Shown here piece after piece: positions 10,129 through 22,960 of a stretch of 64,000 nucleotides of DNA. The position numbers and the translations under genes are program-made. Each line of letters opens with the position of its first letter. Positions within the stretch are counted from its first letter, which is position 1. The notes below the pieces were generated by a model that was given only the letters and a program-made list of their open reading frames with translations, made no database searches and had not been told where the DNA came from. The stretch comes from Myotis daubentonii (lineage: Eukaryota; Chordata; Mammalia; Chiroptera; Vespertilionidae). The stretch is taken from NCBI RefSeq assembly GCF_963259705.1, contig NC_081844.1, forward strand, positions 26,118,294 through 26,182,293, read 5' to 3'.

Positions 10129-11064
10129 AAAAAATCATTGCAACTTAAAACAAAGTGTAAAATATTTTCAAGTATTCTGGACACAAGTGCCTCTCAGCGA
10201 AATAACACATTTTATTGTTACACTGCATGTATTAAATTATTGTCCGGCTTGCTTCTTCCCACTGTGGGTAGGAATATTACAAGGTCTATTATTTTGAGTG
10301 AGTCAAATGGAATTTTAAAGCTTACACTGGAAGTGTTGAAGTATGATTAGTAGTTTATAAAACAAATTCTTGCCATATGAACAATAATTAATTAGCATCC
10401 TTTATTGAAATGCAATAGTAGGTACTTGTGGATTTTCTTGTTGAGCTAGCAAAGTGCCTTACCATTTTAATCCCTTCTTTACACATGAACACTGGGTTTA
10501 AGCCAGTTTGCTGAGTGTTCCAACACAGGCTTTGTGTCGCTTGAAACATCAGTGGTGGCCCAGAGCAACCTCAGGGGGGAGCAAAGTCTGAGGCCAGGCG
10601 CTTTAAGCTAAGGAAGCCGCCCACGCCCTTGAGCCTGCCGAGGGAAGTACTTGAAGGCCCACTGACCCTCCTGGGGAGCCTCTTCCTAAAGGTGTCCTAC
10701 CTGCTCACACCCACCATGGAGAGAGCCTTTACAGCGAGAGAAGCTACCGCCCTGGAGAGCTGGGGAAGCAAGTGCACCTGCGGGAGGGGGCGATGCCCCT
10801 TCTGAGGTTTTAGTTGTGGTCCCCCTGGGCCTGTTTCTAGGCATCGGTTGAAGTTTTGTATCCAGGGTGTGGGTGTGCATTGAGAAAATCTGGGAAAGTC
10901 AGGAGTGGGTGTCCTGGGTTAGGGACTGTGACATTGGGAGTTCATTTGGGTCAGAACCTTACACTGTATCCAGCTGAGCACCCCCTCACTGTGAGCTGAA
11001 CCCAGAGAGAGGGAGCCCGTCTGTTGGTGGAGGCAGGGTGGAAATAGCACCTCGTGTTAGAATC
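10129..11064. other. Intron 1 arm sequence of gene A
   Basis: No gene. It aligns in reverse with 41920-42430 and 43990-44120. 10430-10555 also resembles 56085-56225, and 10577-10690 resembles 53870-53960, both in direct orientation, so a third rearranged copy of this segment exists near gene C. Confidence 0.55.
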
Positions 11065-11830
11065 TTGCGGTCGAATCGGATTTGGGTTCAGAAACCTCGG
11101 TTTTGAGTTCTGGCTGGGAATGAATTCAGAGCCAAGACTCAAACTATAAGAGAACATTTAATTGGGAAATCACAGAGATAGAAGAAGTAATTCTTAGAAG
11201 GAAAGGAATTAGGAAACAAGTTACAAAGGTAATGGAAGGGCCCTTGGCTCTTAGAACTGAGAAAGGTAGCTGTTACATGCCTGGGGGGATGGGTGGGTGA
11301 GGAGAGGTTGGGACGTGCTCCCAGGAAAGAGAGCGAGCTGGGTTCTCTGTCCTAAAGTTTTAGGGTGGAGATTTTAAGGGAGGTCCCGGGGAAAATCTCA
11401 GTAGAATATTCAGCAGCTTTCCAGATGTGTCCCTTCATGGTCTGGGTCTCCACCGATTGATTGTTTGTGGCCAGAGCCCAGGTCATCATTCAATGCAGCT
11501 GGTCCTCAGGTCAGCCCTGGCATCGCTTTTCTGGTTTTGCTGCTTTTCTGGGCCTGCAGCTAAAATGGAAGTGTGGCCTAGGGGTTATTTGTAGGGGGAA
11601 CAGGTCCAGGGTCTAAACTGCATGACCAGCGATATGCTACGGGATGAAAGGTCTCCCTGGGGATGAGGTCTCAGCCTTCAGTTGTCGGTTGCTGGGCATG
11701 ACCCTCTGCCCTGGCCCATTCCCCTTGCTCTGCTCATGTCTGTCTAACTGCCCAGCACATTTCCATTATTCCCCAGGGACAGGAGGCATTGGAGCTCCCA
11801 GACTTCATTCCTGGGGTGGCTGCCCAGGTG
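11065..11830. repeat. Dispersed ~750 bp repeat, LTR-like, copy 2
   Basis: Direct-orientation partner of 1690-2440. It is inserted between sequences that are contiguous in the right arm, so it behaves like a mobile element. No coding frame is retained. Confidence 0.45.
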
Positions 11831-12207
11831 TCCCTCCTCTGCTTCCCCAGGGACTGTAACACTCCAGGGTTCTGTCTCAGCCGGGAAAGTGAAGAATGTG
11901 GAACTTTCTGAAAGTGGCTTTCCTCTGTCCTGTGGGAAGCAGGCTGCTCATCTGAGCTGAATCCAATGGATGTGTTTCTTTCCTTCAGAGCCTTTATCCA
12001 CTGCCTAGGGAAGCCCTTTCACTCTCGTTTCCCTGAGAATGAAAATGTCAGTTGATTGAAAATACAAGGTAGGAAAAAAAAGAGAAAAAGAGAGATACAA
12101 GATGAAAAAAAAAATATCAAGGAAATTTGTGAAAGCAAATAGTTTTCCCCCCCTTTTAGGCAAGACAAACTTCAGATATAAAGTGAATGTATTTAGGATT
12201 TCAGGCG

Positions 12208-12415
12208 TTTTTTTTTTTTTTTAATCCTCACCTGAGGATATTTTCCATTGATTTTTAGAGAGAGTAGAAGAGAGAGGAAATGACAGAGAGAAACATCTTG
12301 ATTGGTTGCCTCCTGCAGGAGCCGGACCCGGGCCCGGGCCAGGGAGGATACTGCAACCAAGGTACGTGCCCTTGACCAGAATCCAACCCAGGACCTTTTG
12401 GATCCCAGGCAGACT
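12208..12415 (-). mobile_element. Ves-like SINE
   Basis: Reverse copy with a T-rich end, the GAGAGAGTAGAAGAGAG tract and a diverged tRNA head near 12360-12415. Confidence 0.65.
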
Positions 12416-12477
12416 AATATATATTTTAGTCTCAGGTTTTCAATGAATAAAAATGTATTCAATCATTGCAACTTAAA

Positions 12478-12688
12478 ACATATATTTTTATTGACTTCAG
12501 AGAGGAAGGGAGAGGGAGGGAGAGACAGAAACATGAATGATGAGAGAGAATCATTGATTAGCTTCCTCCTGCATATCCCCTACGGGGAATCAAACCCAAA
12601 ACTCAGGCTTGTGCCCTGACTGGGAATCTAACCATAATCTCCTGGTTCATGGGTCAACAGTCAACCACTGAGCCACACCCGCCGGACA
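12478..12688 (-). mobile_element. Ves SINE
   Basis: Reverse copy with AACATGAATGATGAGAGAG and a tRNA-like head ending near 12688. First of two adjacent reverse copies. Confidence 0.75.
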
Positions 12689-12699
12689 CATTTTTTATT

Positions 12700-12937
12700 T
12701 TTATTTTTATTTTTTTTAAAAAAATATATTTTTTTATTGATTTTTTACAGAGAGGAAGGGAGAGGGATAGAGAGTTAGAAACATCAATGAGAGAGAAACA
12801 CCGACCAGCCGCCTACTGCACACCTCCCACTGGGGATGTGCCCGCAACCAAGGTACATGCCCTTGACCAGAACCGAAACTGGAACCCTTCAGTCCTCAGG
12901 CCTACACTCTATCCACTGAGCCAAACTGGTTAAGGCA
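12700..12937 (-). mobile_element. Ves SINE
   Basis: Reverse copy with an A/T-rich junction to its neighbour. It is less diverged, with the head reading GCCTTAACCAGTTTGGCTC on the minus strand. Confidence 0.85.
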
Positions 12938-13016
12938 CATCATTGAATTTTTATTGTAATTGATGTGAAAACTATTAAAACATATGTAGCCGTATCCCAT
13001 TTTCTTTTATCATTGA

Positions 13017-13216
13017 CTAGAGTCCCAGTGCATGAAATTCATGCATGGGAAGGTTCCCTAGGGCCAACTGGGCCCTTCTGGCTGCCAGCCAGGGGCCCCC
13101 TTCTCCAGCTGCCCGCTGCCAGCCAGGACCTTCCTTCATTCCGTGCCGTCTCCTGGTGGTCAGTGCAGGTCATAGCAAGTGATCGAACTCCCTGTTGAAC
13201 TCCCAAGGGGACAATT
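13017..13216 (-). mobile_element. Helitron, 5'-truncated
   Basis: The minus-strand 3' end CTAG is at 13020-13017 with the hairpin GTGCATGAAATTCATGCAT. The interior resembles 43190-43476. The 5' TCCTATATAATT end is missing because a SINE-like segment follows from 13221. Confidence 0.75.
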
Positions 13217-13220
13217 TCAT

Positions 13221-13400
13221 AGAGGAAGGGAGAGGGAGAGCTAGAAACATGTATGATGGGAAGAATAATCCATCGGCTATCTCCTGCACACCCCCTCAGT
13301 AGGGATTATGCCTGCAACCTGGGCATGTGCCCTGAACAGGGCTGTGACCTGGTTCATAGGTGGATGCTCAACCACTGAGCCATGTGGTTTCCACACCAAA
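13221..13400 (-). mobile_element. Ves-like SINE
   Basis: Reverse copy starting in the GAGGAAGGGAGAGGGAGAGC tract; its A-rich end is lost at the Helitron junction. Confidence 0.65.
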
Positions 13401-13404
13401 CTTC

Positions 13405-13530
13405 TTTTTTTTTTTATTGCTTAAAGTATTAAAAAGGGTATTACATATGTGTCCATTTTTTTTCCCCCGCCCTAGACAATCCCCTAGCCTCCCCTATCCC
13501 CCAGTGTCTTATGTCCATTGGTCAAACTTC
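13405..13530 (-). mobile_element. L1 3' end, severely 5'-truncated
   Basis: On the minus strand it ends in ...TTTAAGCAATAAAAAAAAAA. The GACATAAGACACTGGGGG segment resembles the tail region of bat L1s. Only about 125 bp remain. Confidence 0.5.
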
Positions 13531-14479
13531 ATTTTTTGATGGTTGCCTGCTGACAGCTTGAGCCTCAGCCACTCTTGTCCCTATTGCCTCGCACTTGAAC
13601 CAGCTGATAAGAAAGCCTGGGTGGTGTCTCCTACAGAGCAGGCAGGTGATTCAAACCACAGAGTCCCTGCCTGTGCAGAACTCTTGCCAAGGACCCATCT
13701 TCGAGGCCCCACATGACCACACCAGGCTCCATTTCTGGCTCTGAAGCGAGGTCTCAGCTGCTTGGGAGGCCAGCCCGGCCCTCCTGAGACCTCTATGTGA
13801 GTCCTAAGGCTTGTCCTGCTCTCCTGGTGCACCAGGATCACTCTCATCCACGCCTCTGCAGGTAAACATGACACTTGCACTTGCTGCCAGGAACAGCATA
13901 TCCCTACATTACCAGCCATGTGGGTCTGTCTTCTGTTTCTCAGACTTGCTGACCCGTGGCTGCTGGGTGCCGGGGCGGATGGTGCTGGGAGCTGTGCTGC
14001 CCCATGTGGCATTGCTGAGCCTGTTGTGCCTCACTTCTATGTACCAGAGCGGGAGCTTTCATGCATTTCTAGGCAACTGGCAGGCAGAGTATGGTATTGG
14101 GCCCTCTTTGAAGTGGTCCTGGAATCATTTGCTCTGGCTCTGCCAGTTAAATGTTTGACCAAATTTAGCAGGCAATTCTTTTTTAAATGGTGAAAAGGAG
14201 CTATTTTTAAGAAAACAGGGTAGACCAACATATCAAGAATGCCATTTGGCTATGTTCAGTATATTCAGGAATTTACACAATAGACACTTCGGAGTAATCT
14301 ATTTTAGTCAATACAGACTCACACTCCTTTAAGTTTTAATCTTATCGGAAACACATATTTCACATAGTCTTCCTAGTTAAGCGAGACATCTGAAGAGATT
14401 TCATAACGATGCTGAGTCTGCGTTACCAAGTTCTTACGTAGTCAAGGGCAAAAACAAGCGTATACAATTAAAGTTGTCA
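13531..14479. other. Intron 1 sequence without recognised features
   Basis: Several overlapping open frames up to 143 codons occur on both strands, but none shows homology, splice signals or a plausible start context. No repeat family was recognised. Confidence 0.4.
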
Positions 14480-14573
14480 GACTCCATTTACATCTTTTCA
14501 TATGTGTATTGGCCATCTGTATGTCCTCTTTCTGGAAGTATCTATTCAGGTCTTTACCCATTTTATATATATA

Positions 14574-15051
14574 CTAGTGGCCCGGTGCACAAAATTTGTG
14601 CATGGGGGCAGGGGTTCCCCCAGCCCAGCCTGCACCCTCTCCAATCGGGGACCCTATGGGGGATGTCCGACTGCCGGTTTAGGCCCGATCCCTGTGAGAT
14701 CGGGCCTAAACCAGCAATCAGACATAACTTTCACAATCTGGGACTGCTGGCCTGATCTTGCCCACTCACCTACCCTCCTGCCTGATTGCCCCTAACCACT
14801 CTGACTGCCTACCTGATCGCCCCTAACTGCCTCTGCCTGCCTGCCTGATCTGCCCTAACTCCCCTCCCCTGCTGGCCTGGTTGCTCCCAACTGCCCTCCC
14901 CTGCCGGCCTGATTTCACCCCCAACTGCCTTGGCCTCAGCCCCCACCCCCATGGCTTTGTCCGGAAGGAAGTAGGACATCCAGAAGATGGTTGGTCGACC
15001 CAGTCTAATTAGCATATTACTCCTTTATTAGTATAGATAGATTATATAGGA
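14574..15051 (-). mobile_element. Helitron (same subfamily as 419-888)
   Basis: CTAG at 14577-14574, hairpin at 14585-14603, and TCCTATATAAT at 15051-15041, all on the minus strand. The inserted ATCTATCTATACTAATAAA-like 5' variant is shared with 419-888. The flanking A and T fit Helitron insertion. Confidence 0.85.
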
Positions 15052-15220
15052 TAAGATTGTTTAAATGGGAAGGGGAAGCCTTTTTCAGCAGGAGGAGATG
15101 CTCTTGGCAGACAAAAATACATAATCTCTATATCTGGACTGATAGCCAGCCATATGAACTATATGCCAAACCAGTCAATAAAAAATTGAACCGCTTTCTT
15201 ACACCTTACGCCAAACAACT
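15052..15220 (-). repeat. LTR-like unit joined to Helitron 5' end
   Basis: Reverse complement of about 250-418. It lies between the 5' end of the Helitron at 14574-15051 and a truncated Helitron 3' region at 15221. Confidence 0.6.
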
Positions 15221-15659
15221 ACAGGGGGGAGGGGGGCCCCTCAGCCCGGCCTGTGCCCTCTCGCAGTCTGGTACCCCTCAGGGGATGACCACCTGCTGGC
15301 TTAGGCCTGCTCCCTGGGGATTGGGCCTAAGATGGCAATCAGACATCCCTCTGGCAGCCCGGCAGCCCTCGGGGGATATCCACTTGCCAGCGGGGAGCAG
15401 GCCTAAACTGCAGTCGGACATCCTTAGCGCTGCTGAGGAGGCAGGAGAGGTTCCCACCATCAGTGCTGTACTGGCAGCCATCAGCCTGGCTTGTGGCTGA
15501 GCAGAGCTCCTCCCATGTGAGAGCGCCCTGACCACCAGGGGGCAGCTCCTGCATTGAGCGTCTGCCCTCTGGTGGTCAGTGTGTGTCATAGTGACTAGTC
15601 ATTCCCAATCCTTCTGCTGTTAGGGTCAGTTTGCATATTACCCTTTTACTATATAGGAT
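15221..15659 (-). mobile_element. Helitron, 3' hairpin and CTAG missing
   Basis: The minus-strand 5' end TCCTATATAGTAAAAGGG is at 15659-15642. The interior matches other copies, including the CCACCAGGGGGCAG dyad at 15531-15579. It ends abruptly in a G/C run at 15221-15238, where the LTR-like unit begins. Confidence 0.75.
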
Positions 15660-16340
15660 GGAGGCCTGGTGCACAGGAGGGGGCCGGCTGGTTTGCCCTG
15701 AAGGGTGTCCTGGATCAGGGTGGGGGTCCCGCTTGGGTGCCTGGCCAGCCTGGATGAGGGGATGATGGCTGTTTGCAGCTGGTCCCACCCCCTTCAGGGT
15801 GGGGGTCCCCACTGGGGTGCCTGGCCAGTCTGGGTGAGGGGCTGAGGGTTGTTTTCAGGCTGGCAGGTGACTGAAGCTCCCAACCTCTCCTTTTTTTCTT
15901 TTTTTTTTTATTCTGGGATTTATTTACCTTCTATGGTTGTCACTGGAGCTGAGAGCCGCCTTTAGCTCTGAGGCTTGGCTCCAGCTCTGAGACCTTGGCT
16001 GCTGAAAGCAGGTATCTGGGCTTTGTTTAGCTTCTATAATTGAAACACTGTTGCAACTCCAGCTTTGAGGCCCGGCTGGCTGAAAGCAGGTTTCTGGGGA
16101 TTGTTTAGCTTCTATAATTGCAACATAATTGCTTAGAGTGCAGCTCAGAGGCTGGCAGCGGCAGGCGGGGAACCTTGGTTTCCTTCATCACTGGAGCAAG
16201 CAAGCCTCCTGTTCGCTTCAGCTGCCTGGCTGCCAGCCGCCATCTTGGTTGGCAGTTAATTTGCATATCGTCCTGATTAGCCAGTGGGAAGTGTGTTGGA
16301 GGTATGGTTAATTACCATGTTTGTCTATTATTAGATAGGA
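15660..16340 (-). mobile_element. Helitron, minus half of second head-to-head pair
   Basis: On the minus strand it starts TCCTATCTAATAATAGAC (16340) and includes the ATGCAAATTAACTGCCAAC block. Its 3' end is damaged near 15661-15675 (GGTGCAC kept, CTAG lost). Confidence 0.75.
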
Positions 16341-16344
16341 TATA

Positions 16345-16558
16345 TCCTATATAATAAAAGGCTAATATGCAAATTATCCCCTGGAGAGTTTGACCAACAG
16401 GGAGTTTGACCATTTGCTATGACATGCACTGACCACCAGGGGGTGTCGCAGAACGACGGAAGGCCCCGGCCGGCAGCTGGAAGGCCCCAATCAGCCCTGA
16501 TTGCTGGCCAGGCCTAAGGACCCTATCTGTGCACGAATTTCATGCACCGGGCCTCTAG
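16345..16558 (+). mobile_element. Helitron, plus half of second head-to-head pair
   Basis: TCCTATATAATAAAAGGC at 16345 and CTAG at 16555-16558, with the hairpin GTGCACGAATTTCATGCAC before it. Only four bases (TATA) separate its 5' end from the 5' end of the oppositely oriented neighbour. Confidence 0.85.
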
Positions 16559-16582
16559 TGTATATATATATACTTTCTTTTA

Positions 16583-16756
16583 TTTCATCTTTTTAAATCC
16601 TCACTGGCGGGTATGTTTTTTATTAATTTTAGAGGGATAGGAAGCTGGGGGGGGTGGGCGGAGGGCATCTATTGGTTGACTCCCATTCATACCTCATTTG
16701 GGAATCAAATACAAAACTGGGGCAAGTGCCCTGACCTGAAATGGAGCCCACAATCT
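16583..16756 (-). mobile_element. Diverged Ves-like SINE
   Basis: Reverse copy with the usual CCTCACTGG...GAGGG body and a degraded head. It splits the L1 fragment. Confidence 0.55.
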
Positions 16757-16893
16757 TTTGTTTTGTTGTTTAGTTGTATAAATTCTTTATAATTTTCGGT
16801 AGGAACCCTTTTTCAGATGTTTCATTGATGAATATGAATATGTTCTCCCATTTAGTTGTCTGTCTTTATTTTGTTGATGGTTTCCTTTTAAAG

Positions 16894-17204
16894 CAGTGGT
16901 TCTCAACCTTCCTAATGCCGCAACCCTTTAATATAGTTCCTCATGTTGTGGTGACCCCCAACCATAAAATTATTTTCGTTGCTACTTCATAACTGTAATT
17001 TTGCTACTGTTATGAATCGTAATGTAAATATCTGATATGCAGGATATATTTTCATTGTTACAAATTGAACATAATTAAAGCATAGTGATTAATCACAAAA
17101 ACAATATGTAATTATATATGTGTTTTCCGATGGTCTTAGCCAACCCCTGTGAAAGGTTCATTCGACCCCTAAAGGGGTCGCGACCCACAGGTTGAGAACC
17201 ACTG
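16894..17204 (-). mobile_element. SPIN-like hAT element, longer copy
   Basis: 311 bp with inverted termini CAGTGGTTCTCAACCT / AGGTTGAGAACCACTG. Flanks TTTTAAAG and TTGTAGAG match at 6 of 8 positions, consistent with an old target duplication. It sits at the 3' edge of the 7SK pseudogene. Confidence 0.8.
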
Positions 17205-17207
17205 TTG

Positions 17208-17435
17208 TAGAGCTTGTTTTTTGGAGGTTCTAGCTGGAGAGCGCAGCTACTCGTATGCCCTTGACCGAAGACCGGTCCTCTCCTCTCTGGGGAAGGTCTG
17301 AGCACGCAGTTTTGGGAGGGATGCACATGGATCAGTGAGGGAGGAAGAGGACACCTGCCTAGCCAGCCAGATCAGCCTAATCAACCCTGGCGATCAATGG
17401 GGTGACAGATGTCGCAGCCAGATCGCCTTCTCATC
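17208..17435 (-). pseudogene. RN7SK: 7SK snRNA retropseudogene, 3'-truncated
   Basis: On the minus strand, 17435-17208 reads as the 5' two-thirds of 7SK RNA. It includes GGCGATCTGGCTGCGACATC, the CCCATTGATCGCCAGGGTTG block, GACCGGTCTTCGGTCAAGGG and AGCTGCGCTC. The sequence stops within the region corresponding to CAAGCTCTC, so the 3' third and the terminator are absent. TGATGGTTTCCTTTTA flanks the insertion at 16875-16890 and 17436-17451, a 16 bp L1-type target duplication. 7SK RNA normally sequesters P-TEFb; this copy has lost its 3' stem and has no evident promoter. Confidence 0.92.
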
Positions 17436-17870
17436 TGATGGTTTCCTTTTAGTTTGATGTAGTCGCATCATTTATTGAATATACTACTTTTATTATATAT
17501 TCTGGCCTCCTGTGTCAATTATTCCTTCACCATAAAGGCTTGGCTTTATTTCTGGCCTCTCTGTTCCATGCCACTGATTTATATGCTGTTTTTATGCCAG
17601 GACCATGCTGTTTTGATTACTATGGCCTTGTAGTACAGTTGGATATTAGGTAGTGTGATTCATCCACATTTGTTCTTCTTTCTCAAGATTGCTGTTGCTA
17701 TTCAGGGTGTTTTATGGTTCCATATAAAATTTTTGAATATTTGTTTTAATTATGTGAAATACTTGATAGGATAGTAACTTGATAGGAATTGCATTGAATT
17801 TGTAGATTGCTTTGGGTAGTGTGGACATTTTAGTGATATTAATTTTTTTATTCATAATCAGCATATATAG

Positions 17871-18953
17871 TGTACATATATAGTGTTCCACTTACAGTGT
17901 ATACATTGCAATTACAGTTTACATTTAATTTATTTTGTATGTTTCAGTTGTAGAACATAGTGTTTAAGTAAAATTTACAGTGTCTTCCACCTGATATTTT
18001 CAGTACCCCCCTAATCCCTTATGTATTTTGTAATCATGTGCCATTTCTACAGGAATATGTTGCGGATTTCAATAAAGGCTCCTTTCATGCCAAGTCCTAA
18101 ATTGTTCCTCAAGGTCCAGGCCCCAGTTACAGTGTTAAATTCTACCGGAAAGACTTTTTTGTGTGTGATCTTATGATTTCAATATATGTGTCTATGTGTC
18201 CTAAAAATCAGTATGAAGTAACCCTCAGGCTCATGAGTAGAGGACTTTTGTAGAGGACCAAATTGTCCTGTCTTGCTCATGCCTAAGCTTTAACTCTAAT
18301 ATCCTACCTCTATGAAATGAAAGAGGCAAAAGAAGGTCAAACTGAGTTACTTACAAGTAATATAAAAATAAATGATCATTCATACTCCTCCACCAGAATA
18401 TTTTCATTCATTCAGGTGTATCTGACTACTTCTAAGAATCTGGAGTACTTCAGGTCAGTATGGCCAAGTACATTTTATTCCAAGTTGAATTTCCACACAC
18501 TGCCTGGCCTCTCCTGTTTGGTGATGAGAATAGAAAGCTACCAAGCCTTTATTGTATTCACAGTTAGTAAAACATTATGCAGATATGACAGTGTGTGTCA
18601 TGGACTGATGCATCAAATGGTGATTATAGAGGGGATGAAGTTTCTCAAAAAGAATCGATGGACTTAACATAGAAATATTTTAATTTATGAATATAGAAGT
18701 TGTTCAAGGTGCTCTTCACCCTGACATGAGAGAGCAATGAAGACTTGAAGTGATTACAGTAAAATCATATCAATAAATTCCATGTGTTCATGAGGACGTG
18801 AGTGTGGCAAATAAATAGTCTTGATAGTCTTACAGTCAAGTCATAGACTGAATGTTGGGGACCACGTGTCCTATGTGAACTTCTTATGAATTATGTATAG
18901 TTCGCCAGTGCTGTCATAACCATTCTCCTATATGCATATGTGGGATGTTTTAG
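17871..18953. other. Intron 1, 3' part (gene A)
   Basis: No gene or clear repeat. 18700-18953 aligns with 37385-37670 in reverse, immediately upstream of the KRAB exon of gene B. Confidence 0.55.
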
Positions 18954-19276
<323 letters not shown>

Positions 19277-19457
19277 CAACTTTTTACTTATTTAGTCAAT
19301 TAGAAAACTGGTGTTGCTTCCTCATCAGTGCTGTTTCAAGAATTGAAGTATGAATGAGAGTACATTGGTAATTAAACTAGGAATGATCACAGCTCATTGG
19401 GTACCTAAAATCTAACCATTTTTCATATTCCTTAATAGTTTATAATGCTTTTTCTAG

Positions 19458-19530
19458 CATGTATTTTAGAAGAAAAATGTGAAGGCCATGACATTGAAGA
19501 TCAGTATGAAAATCATGGGATAAATCTTAG
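19458..19530 (+). CDS. KZFP gene A, linker exon
   Basis: 73 bp with acceptor TTTTTCTAG and donor GTGAGT. Translates as A-CILEEKCEGHDIEDQYENHG..., the acidic segment that follows KRAB-A in this KZFP subfamily. It enters in phase 1, leaves in phase 2 (CTT AG), and joins the finger exon in frame. The same exon in gene B is 36985-37057, also 73 bp. Confidence 0.85.
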
Positions 19531-19594
19531 GTGAGTGGCATTGACATGAGAAAGCAATGTCTCATAAGAGACTCTGTTTTTTGGAAAATATGTT

Positions 19595-19835
19595 TTTATA
19601 TATATTTTTTATTCATTTATTTTTTAAACATTTATTTTATTTATTTCAGAGAGATAGGGAGAGGGACGAAAAGAGAGAAACATCAATGATGAGAGAGAAT
19701 TATTGATCAGCTGCCTCCTGCTCACCCCACACTCAGATTCAAGCCCACAATCTGGGCACTTGTAATGACCATGAATCGAACCATGACCTCCTGGTTCGTA
19801 GGTCAAACTTCAACTATTGAGGCACGCTGGTGGTG
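19595..19835 (-). mobile_element. Ves SINE
   Basis: Reverse copy in the last intron of gene A with an expanded T/A-rich end (19595-19645). Confidence 0.75.
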
Positions 19836-19841
19836 TGGAAA

Positions 19842-20022
19842 TATGTTTTTATTGATTTAGAGTGTGAAGGTGAGAGGGAGAGATAGAAACATGAATAGAC
19901 TGCCTCCTGCATATCCTGTACTGGGGTTAATAAGCCTGCAACCTGGCCATGTTCCCTGTTGGGGAATTGAACTGGCAACCCCTTGGTGTATGGGTCTATA
20001 CTGAACAACTGAGCCACCTGGG
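19842..20022 (-). mobile_element. Ves-like SINE
   Basis: Diverged reverse copy adjacent to the previous one. The head reads AGACCCAGGTGGCTCAGTTG on the minus strand. Confidence 0.65.
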
Positions 20023-20237
20023 TCTGATCCACGAAAGAATCTTAAAAACAGGCAATCCAATTTTATCAGCCCAGCTTTAAATGTATTGATTCTTAGAATA
20101 ATCTCATCAAAATGTTTTTTCCGAAATATGACCTAGATATGTAGTGTATTAAAAACAATTACACTTGGAAACAATATACAGAAGTACCATTAATGAATAT
20201 AAATGTTTTCATAATGTCTATGATCCAATCTATTTCA

Positions 20238-20302
20238 GAGGTGTTAGGATATCCACTTTCAAATAATAAGAATGTACAGAAACCCCACACTTTCCTTGAA
20301 AA
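20238..20302 (+). other. Possible unused or alternative exon, conserved in gene B
   Basis: Between CTATTTCAG and GTAAAT lies a 65 bp block whose core (CAGAAACCCCACACTTTCCTT) recurs in gene B near 36322-36345. Included in the transcript after 19530 it would give a stop after a few codons, so it is either not used or marks a truncating isoform. Confidence 0.35.
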
Positions 20303-20382
20303 TGGTAAATATGTCATTGTCATATTATTAATAAATATTAATCATTAACAGAGTATTAATAATATGCTTCTGATTTTTACAG

Positions 20383-22523
<2,141 letters not shown>

Positions 22524-22960
22524 TTTATCTCTCAGCTCTACCATCATGTACGATAATCCATATTGGGATGGACCCTAGAAATATAAGAGGGTTGGAAAGC
22601 ATTCATTTCTTCCAATTTAATATGAAGGATGAAAGAACTCACTGAAGAGAGGCCCTGTCATGTAAAGATGGTAAAAGAGCCTTTGGCCATCCTAGTTCTT
22701 TACAAAATCATGAAGGGACTCACACACAACAATAAGTGTATGAACATAAGGAATGTAGGAGAACCTTTACTGGACATGTGAAAATGTACCTGTAGAAATA
22801 GTGTACACATATAGTGAAGATGGGAGTCTTCAACTGTCCCTTTTGCTTGGAAAGGTCATGAAAAAACTCAAAGTGGAGAATTGTATTGAATGTAAAAATG
22901 TAGGAAAACCTTCATGTTGCCTCATATCCCTATAATACCATGTGAGAATGTACACTGTAT
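22524..22960 (+). pseudogene. Decayed zinc fingers downstream of gene A
   Basis: Fragments such as AAAGAGCCTTTGGCCATCC (22674), CATGAAGGGACTCA (22709) and GGAATGTAGGAGAACC (22749) are relics of finger repeats with stops and frameshifts. 22840-22905 pairs with 34870-34930 in gene B's 3' relics. Confidence 0.65.

Larger units (their letters stand above)
14480..17870 (-). mobile_element. Antisense L1 fragment carrying nested insertions
   Basis: ORF2-like sequence in reverse at 14480-14573, 16559-16582, 16757-16890 and 17437-17870 (for example GGACCATGCTGTTTTGATTA at 17601). The pieces read in order as one L1. Between them sit a Helitron cluster, a Ves SINE, and a 7SK pseudogene with a SPIN element in it. 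Confidence 0.7.

Noticed and set aside
13581..14193. 143-, 115- and 91-codon frames in intron 1 of gene A
   Set aside because: Overlapping, on both strands, without homology or splice signals.
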